Positions 32,283 to 34,679 of a stretch of DNA of 34,679 nt are shown here, piece after piece. The DNA is from Bacteroidaceae bacterium (GTDB taxonomy: Bacteria; Bacteroidota; Bacteroidia; Bacteroidales; Bacteroidaceae): assembly GCA_017552435.1 (NCBI GenBank), contig JAFZPZ010000055.1, forward strand, positions 1 to 34,679. Direction: 5' to 3'. The notes beneath the pieces are model-generated. The model ran no database searches and was not told the origin of the DNA. It worked only from the letters and a program-made list of their open reading frames with translations. The translations under genes and the position numbers were made by a program. Position 1 is the first letter of the stretch, and the number at the start of each line of letters is the position of its first letter.

Positions 32283-32399
32283 ATGGAGTGGGTCAAAGGC
32301 ATGGTGACTTTCGTCATCCAGGATCTCGACGGCTACGATCCAGAAGACATGATCACCAGCGTCACCATCCGAGTCACCGTGGTAAAGAACCTCCGCTGA
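32283..32399 (+). pseudogene. Possible gene remnant or 38-residue small ORF
   Basis: An ATG at 32283 opens a 38-codon frame ending at 32399. It reads as a run of beta strands (VTFVIQDLDGYDPED, then SVTIRVTVVKN), more like the last strands of a longer protein than a free small protein. The frame is open upstream into the end of the previous gene in another frame. It may be the 3' end of a deleted gene. Evidence is thin. Confidence 0.3.
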
Positions 32400-32413
32400 A
32401 ATCAGGCGGCCAC

Positions 32414-33535
32414 TTACTTCACTTTCTTCTTCCCATCCTCAATATATATTCCTCGGGCAGGTTTGCCGGAAAGCCTGCGGCCCAGGAGGTCGTAGAGATC
32501 ATTTAACATTTTACCTTTGTCATTTAGCGTAGCGTCGGGGCTGCTAATGCCGGTCGGGTTACATCCTTCGTATTCTTGCCACATCATAACTTCTTCATCC
32601 CAATACATAGGTTTCCAACCTTTTGCCTTTGCTGCTGCTGCCTGGGTGGTAGTCATCACGCCCTGCTCGTCCTTGCTCAACACAGCACAGATATAGCTCT
32701 TGCTCACTATCGGTAGGCTCTTTATAAGTGCGTCCATAGCCTCGCCCGTGATTTGGTTATGGAAAGTTCGTAGCTCAGTCATCTTTTTGTTCTTCGATAC
32801 ATTGAGCGAGGTCAGTTGGTTGTCGTGGCACCAAAACCTTATCAGCTTTGTATTTTTCGACACATCAATCTCTGTCAACAGGTTGTTATTGCACCACAGT
32901 AGTGTCATCGAGGTACAATCCGACACGTCAAGTGAAGAGAGCTGATTATCGTAGCACCACAGCGTATCGATTGAGCAGCAACCAGATACATCCAGCGCAG
33001 TCAACTGGTTCAAATAACACGTCATCTTTGTAATTTTGCTGCACCCAGATGCATTGAGTGTCGTCAGCCGGTTACCGGCGCAGGCTAATTCTTTCAGTTT
33101 GGGACAGTACGATACATCCAGCGCAGTCAACTGGTTAGAATTACACTTCAGATATGTCAACTCCGTGTTCTTTGACAAATCAAGTTCCGTTAGATGATTG
33201 CTTCCGCATTGCAGTATTTGCAGGGCAGTATTCTTAGAGAGGTCCAGCTCCGTCAGTTCGTTCCTTTCGCAGTTAAGCTTTGTCATTGCGGTGAAGTACT
33301 CTATTCCCTTCAGGCTCTTGATGTCTCCCTTGGCAATTATATTTTGTGCTAACACATTGACAAAAGTGACACCGGCAATCTCTTCGTCTGTCAACACTCC
33401 GTCCTGTCCATAGGATTGCCTCAGCACCCAATTGCGAAAGTTCTCATCCGGGAAAGTTGTTTCGTTGATCTCCACGTCAGCACTTGCCACCAGCGGTAAT
33501 ATTGGCAGTAGGATGAATAAGAGTTGCTTCTTCAT
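32414..33535 (-). CDS. Secreted leucine-rich-repeat protein with Prevotella-type C-terminal tail
   Basis: The ATG at 33535 (MKKQLLFILLPILPLVASADV) gives a clear signal peptide; the longer frame to 33601 crosses the promoter. The first 80 mature residues lead into about nine 21-22 residue repeats of the form LTxLDxSxNTxLxxLxCxxNQ, with frequent cysteine on the concave side. After the repeats come a short linker, TGISSPDATL and the tail YDLLGRRLSGKPARGIYI, related to the tails of the two large secreted proteins at 1824-7234. Such LRR proteins usually mediate surface adhesion or binding. It has its own strong promoter (33564-33594) and is divergent from the hairpin array. Confidence 0.88.
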   Translation of the reverse strand: MKKQLLFILLPILPLVASADVEINETTFPDENFRNWVLRQSYGQDGVLTDEEIAGVTFVNVLAQNIIAKGDIKSLKGIEYFTAMTKLNCERNELTELDLSKNTALQILQCGSNHLTELDLSKNTELTYLKCNSNQLTALDVSYCPKLKELACAGNRLTTLNASGCSKITKMTCYLNQLTALDVSGCCSIDTLWCYDNQLSSLDVSDCTSMTLLWCNNNLLTEIDVSKNTKLIRFWCHDNQLTSLNVSKNKKMTELRTFHNQITGEAMDALIKSLPIVSKSYICAVLSKDEQGVMTTTQAAAAKAKGWKPMYWDEEVMMWQEYEGCNPTGISSPDATLNDKGKMLNDLYDLLGRRLSGKPARGIYIEDGKKKVK

Positions 33536-33563
33536 AATGATGTATCTTAGTAGTTTTTGGGAG

Positions 33564-33594
33564 CAAATATACGATTTCTTTCTGAAAGAACCAA
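33564..33594 (-). promoter_or_regulatory. Promoter of the leucine-rich-repeat gene
   Basis: On the minus strand TTG (33594-33592), 20 bases, then TATATTTG (33571-33564) fit the consensus. The start would be near 33557, about 22 bases before the ATG. Confidence 0.7.
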
Positions 33595-33662
33595 GAAACA
33601 TAGGGGTAATTGTGAAAAAACCTTAAAATTCGGGGGAAATCAAAAAGTTTTCTTGCTACCAA

Positions 33663-33693
33663 TTGCACCATTTGAAGAAAAGCCCTACTTTTG
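33663..33693 (+). promoter_or_regulatory. Rightward promoter into the hairpin array
   Basis: TTG (33663-33665), a 20-base spacer and TACTTTTG (33686-33693) fit the Bacteroidota consensus. Transcription would begin near 33700, about 30 bases before the first hairpin, so the whole array would be transcribed. Confidence 0.7.
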
Positions 33694-33717
33694 CACTCAG
33701 GATAAATATTGGAGGAT

Positions 33718-33821
33718 AGAAAAACACATGTTCGGCAGAAAGCCGGAATCTTTTTGGATGCTTTAGCACCAAGGCGCGCCCCTAAGGCGCGGAGCGAGTC
33801 AAGAAAAACACATGTTCGGCA
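33718..33821 (+). repeat. Pair of 20-bp direct repeats 84 bp apart
   Basis: AGAAAAACACATGTTCGGCA occurs at 33718-33737 and again exactly at 33802-33821. The 84-bp offset is twice the 42-bp period of the array that follows. Each copy contains the left arm of a hairpin. Confidence 0.9.
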
Positions 33822-34166
33822 CACTGCCGATACCCTCCCGAGAAAAGAAATATAGCATTGTAATCGTTACAAAACCTTGCCGAGAGGAAAAACAAGGTGT
33901 TGTAATCGTTGCAAAACCTTCCCGAGAAGAAAAACGGAGCTTTGTAATCGTTACAAAACCCTCCCGTGGAGAAAAACGGAGCTTTGTAATCGTTGCAAAA
34001 CCTTCCCGAGAAGAAAAACAGAGCTTTGTAATCGTTACAAAACCTTCCCGTGAAGAAAAACAGAGGTTTGTAATCGTTGCAAAACCTTCCCGTGGAGAAA
34101 AACGGAGGTTTGTAATCGTTGCAAAACCTTCCCGAAAAGAAAAGCGGGTCTTGTAACCGTTACAAA
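33731..34166 (+). repeat. Phased array of about eleven hairpins, 42-bp period
   Basis: Eight near-identical units have the palindrome TTGTAATCGTTACAA or its GTTGCAA variant, centred at 33865, 33907, 33949, 33991, 34033, 34075, 34117 and 34158 (spacing 42, last 41). They are separated by a spacer like CCTTCCCGAGAAGAAAAACG. Upstream, different palindromes keep the phase: TCGGCA-CAC-TGCCGA centred at 33823, CGCGCC/GGCGCG centred at about 33783, and TTCGGC/GCCGGA centred at 33739. Units alternate TTAC and TTGC, hinting at an 84-bp dimer. There are no spacers of unique sequence. Confidence 0.85.
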
Positions 34167-34265
34167 CATGCTATAGAGAGAGAAAAGATATGTGATAACA
34201 GCACAGTTAGGCTGGCGACCATCACTAAATTAACAATTATTATAAACATTTTAAAAGAATTTGTC

Positions 34266-34679
34266 ATGAAGAACAACGATTCTTTGAACTTATCATGGTT
34301 GGGAAGACTGACAAATCCGCACCATGACGGTACGACGCAGCAGATCGACGATTTCCTGCAGTCGTTTGCGAGTGATAACCAAGTTTTTAACCAGAAGAAG
34401 GCCGCTGTCCATCAGTGCCGCCAGAATGAAGACGAGGTCTGGATCAAGTCCCAGCGCGACCCAGCCGTGAAGAATCTGGAGAACGCTGACAAGAGACAGG
34501 ATTCCTACGAATTGGCCGGACGCTACATCCTTGCAGCTCATGCCCAGCTGCCTGACGATGAGCCGACGAAGGCCGAGGCAGATGTGTGCTTGCAGATAAT
34601 CAAGGACGCCAAGTTCCGCACGAACGAAAGCTATGATGCCGAGGCGGACAAGATTATCCAGATTCACCAGAACCTGCAG
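34266..34679 (+). CDS. Partial helical protein, possibly DUF6261 family
   Basis: The ATG at 34266 opens a frame of 138 codons that runs off the window end without a stop. The protein is polar and helical, with no signal peptide or membrane segment: LSWLGRLTNPHHDGTTQQI at the start and EDEVWIKSQRD...LENADKRQDSYELAGRYI in the middle. The layout (a short LxxLxxxxHH start, then helices with a conserved acidic-Asp-Lys-Arg-Asp pattern) recalls DUF6261, a Bacteroidota family of unknown role; this is a weak match by memory. It is the first gene after the hairpin array and is probably transcribed from the promoter at 33663-33693. The C-terminal part is missing from the window. Confidence 0.6.
   Translation, partial: MKNNDSLNLSWLGRLTNPHHDGTTQQIDDFLQSFASDNQVFNQKKAAVHQCRQNEDEVWIKSQRDPAVKNLENADKRQDSYELAGRYILAAHAQLPDDEPTKAEADVCLQIIKDAKFRTNESYDAEADKIIQIHQNLQ

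Larger units (their letters stand above)
33602..34265. other. Long intergenic region with outward promoter and hairpin array
   Basis: This 664-bp stretch contains a rightward promoter (33663-33693), a 20-bp direct repeat (33718 and 33802), the phased hairpin array (33731-34166), and about 100 bases of AT-rich leader before the partial gene at 34266. A 114-codon open frame (33812-34156) runs through the array but is explained by the 42-bp period being a multiple of three. Confidence 0.75.

Noticed and set aside
33858-34166. CRISPR array
   Set aside because: The units abut without unique spacers, the spacer-like parts are themselves conserved, and no cas gene is near.

Overview
The window reads as chromosomal DNA of a gut- or rumen-type Bacteroidota, most like Prevotella/Segatella. 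The grounds are a SusC/SusD pair, several Bacteroidota-only families (DUF4302, Peptidase_Mx1, GH115), short C-terminal tails of the Prevotella kind on three secreted proteins, and promoters that fit the Bacteroidota consensus TTTG-N19-21-TAnnTTTG rather than -35/-10 boxes. No rRNA, tRNA, CRISPR array, insertion sequence or phage gene was seen.

Layout. 1-1503: a structured 3' region, a membrane-anchored LytTR regulator (minus) and a divergent small membrane protein with a clear promoter. 1504-1823: a gene-free convergent gap holding four successive hairpins. 1824-15036: a six-gene minus-strand operon in the order SusC, SusD, Peptidase_Mx1 lipoprotein, DUF4302 lipoprotein, a 950-residue secreted protein of unknown function, and an M6 metalloprotease. 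Spacings are 3-36 bp, with an ATGA overlap at the end. This is best read as a peptide-capture and uptake locus of RagA/RagB type with its own proteases. 15037-15411: the susC leader, which carries a terminator pointing the wrong way (+ strand). 15412-17184: a carboxyltransferase of the PycB/OadA type whose biotinyl-like domain has lost the biotin lysine.

17360-20394: a dnaA operon (dnaA, then a nitroreductase fused to the C-terminal domain of a ribonucleotide reductase, then folB). 20395-20891 is AT-rich and gene-poor. A 37-residue small ORF overlaps the start region of rpe (21007-21648). An M48 lipoprotein peptidase and a short ComEC-like channel are divergent. 23853-30973: a carbohydrate cluster with GH115 alpha-glucuronidase, a six-hairpin glycosidase-like protein and a low-molecular-weight phosphatase in one minus-strand operon, divergent from a secreted SGNH/SASA esterase. 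Together they point to trimming of acetylated, glucuronic-acid-decorated plant polysaccharide. 31010-32242 encodes an unknown membrane-anchored protein, followed by a likely gene remnant, and 32414-33535 encodes a leucine-rich-repeat secreted protein (minus).

33602-34265 is the most unusual stretch. A strong promoter faces right into a roughly 430-bp array of hairpins whose centres recur about every 42 bp. Eight have nearly the same stem (TTTGTAA-TCG-TTACAAA, or a variant that keeps a U-G wobble), while the first three have different stem sequences at almost the same phase. The array leads to a partial gene at 34266 that may belong to the DUF6261 family. All family calls come from reading the sequence; no database search was run.
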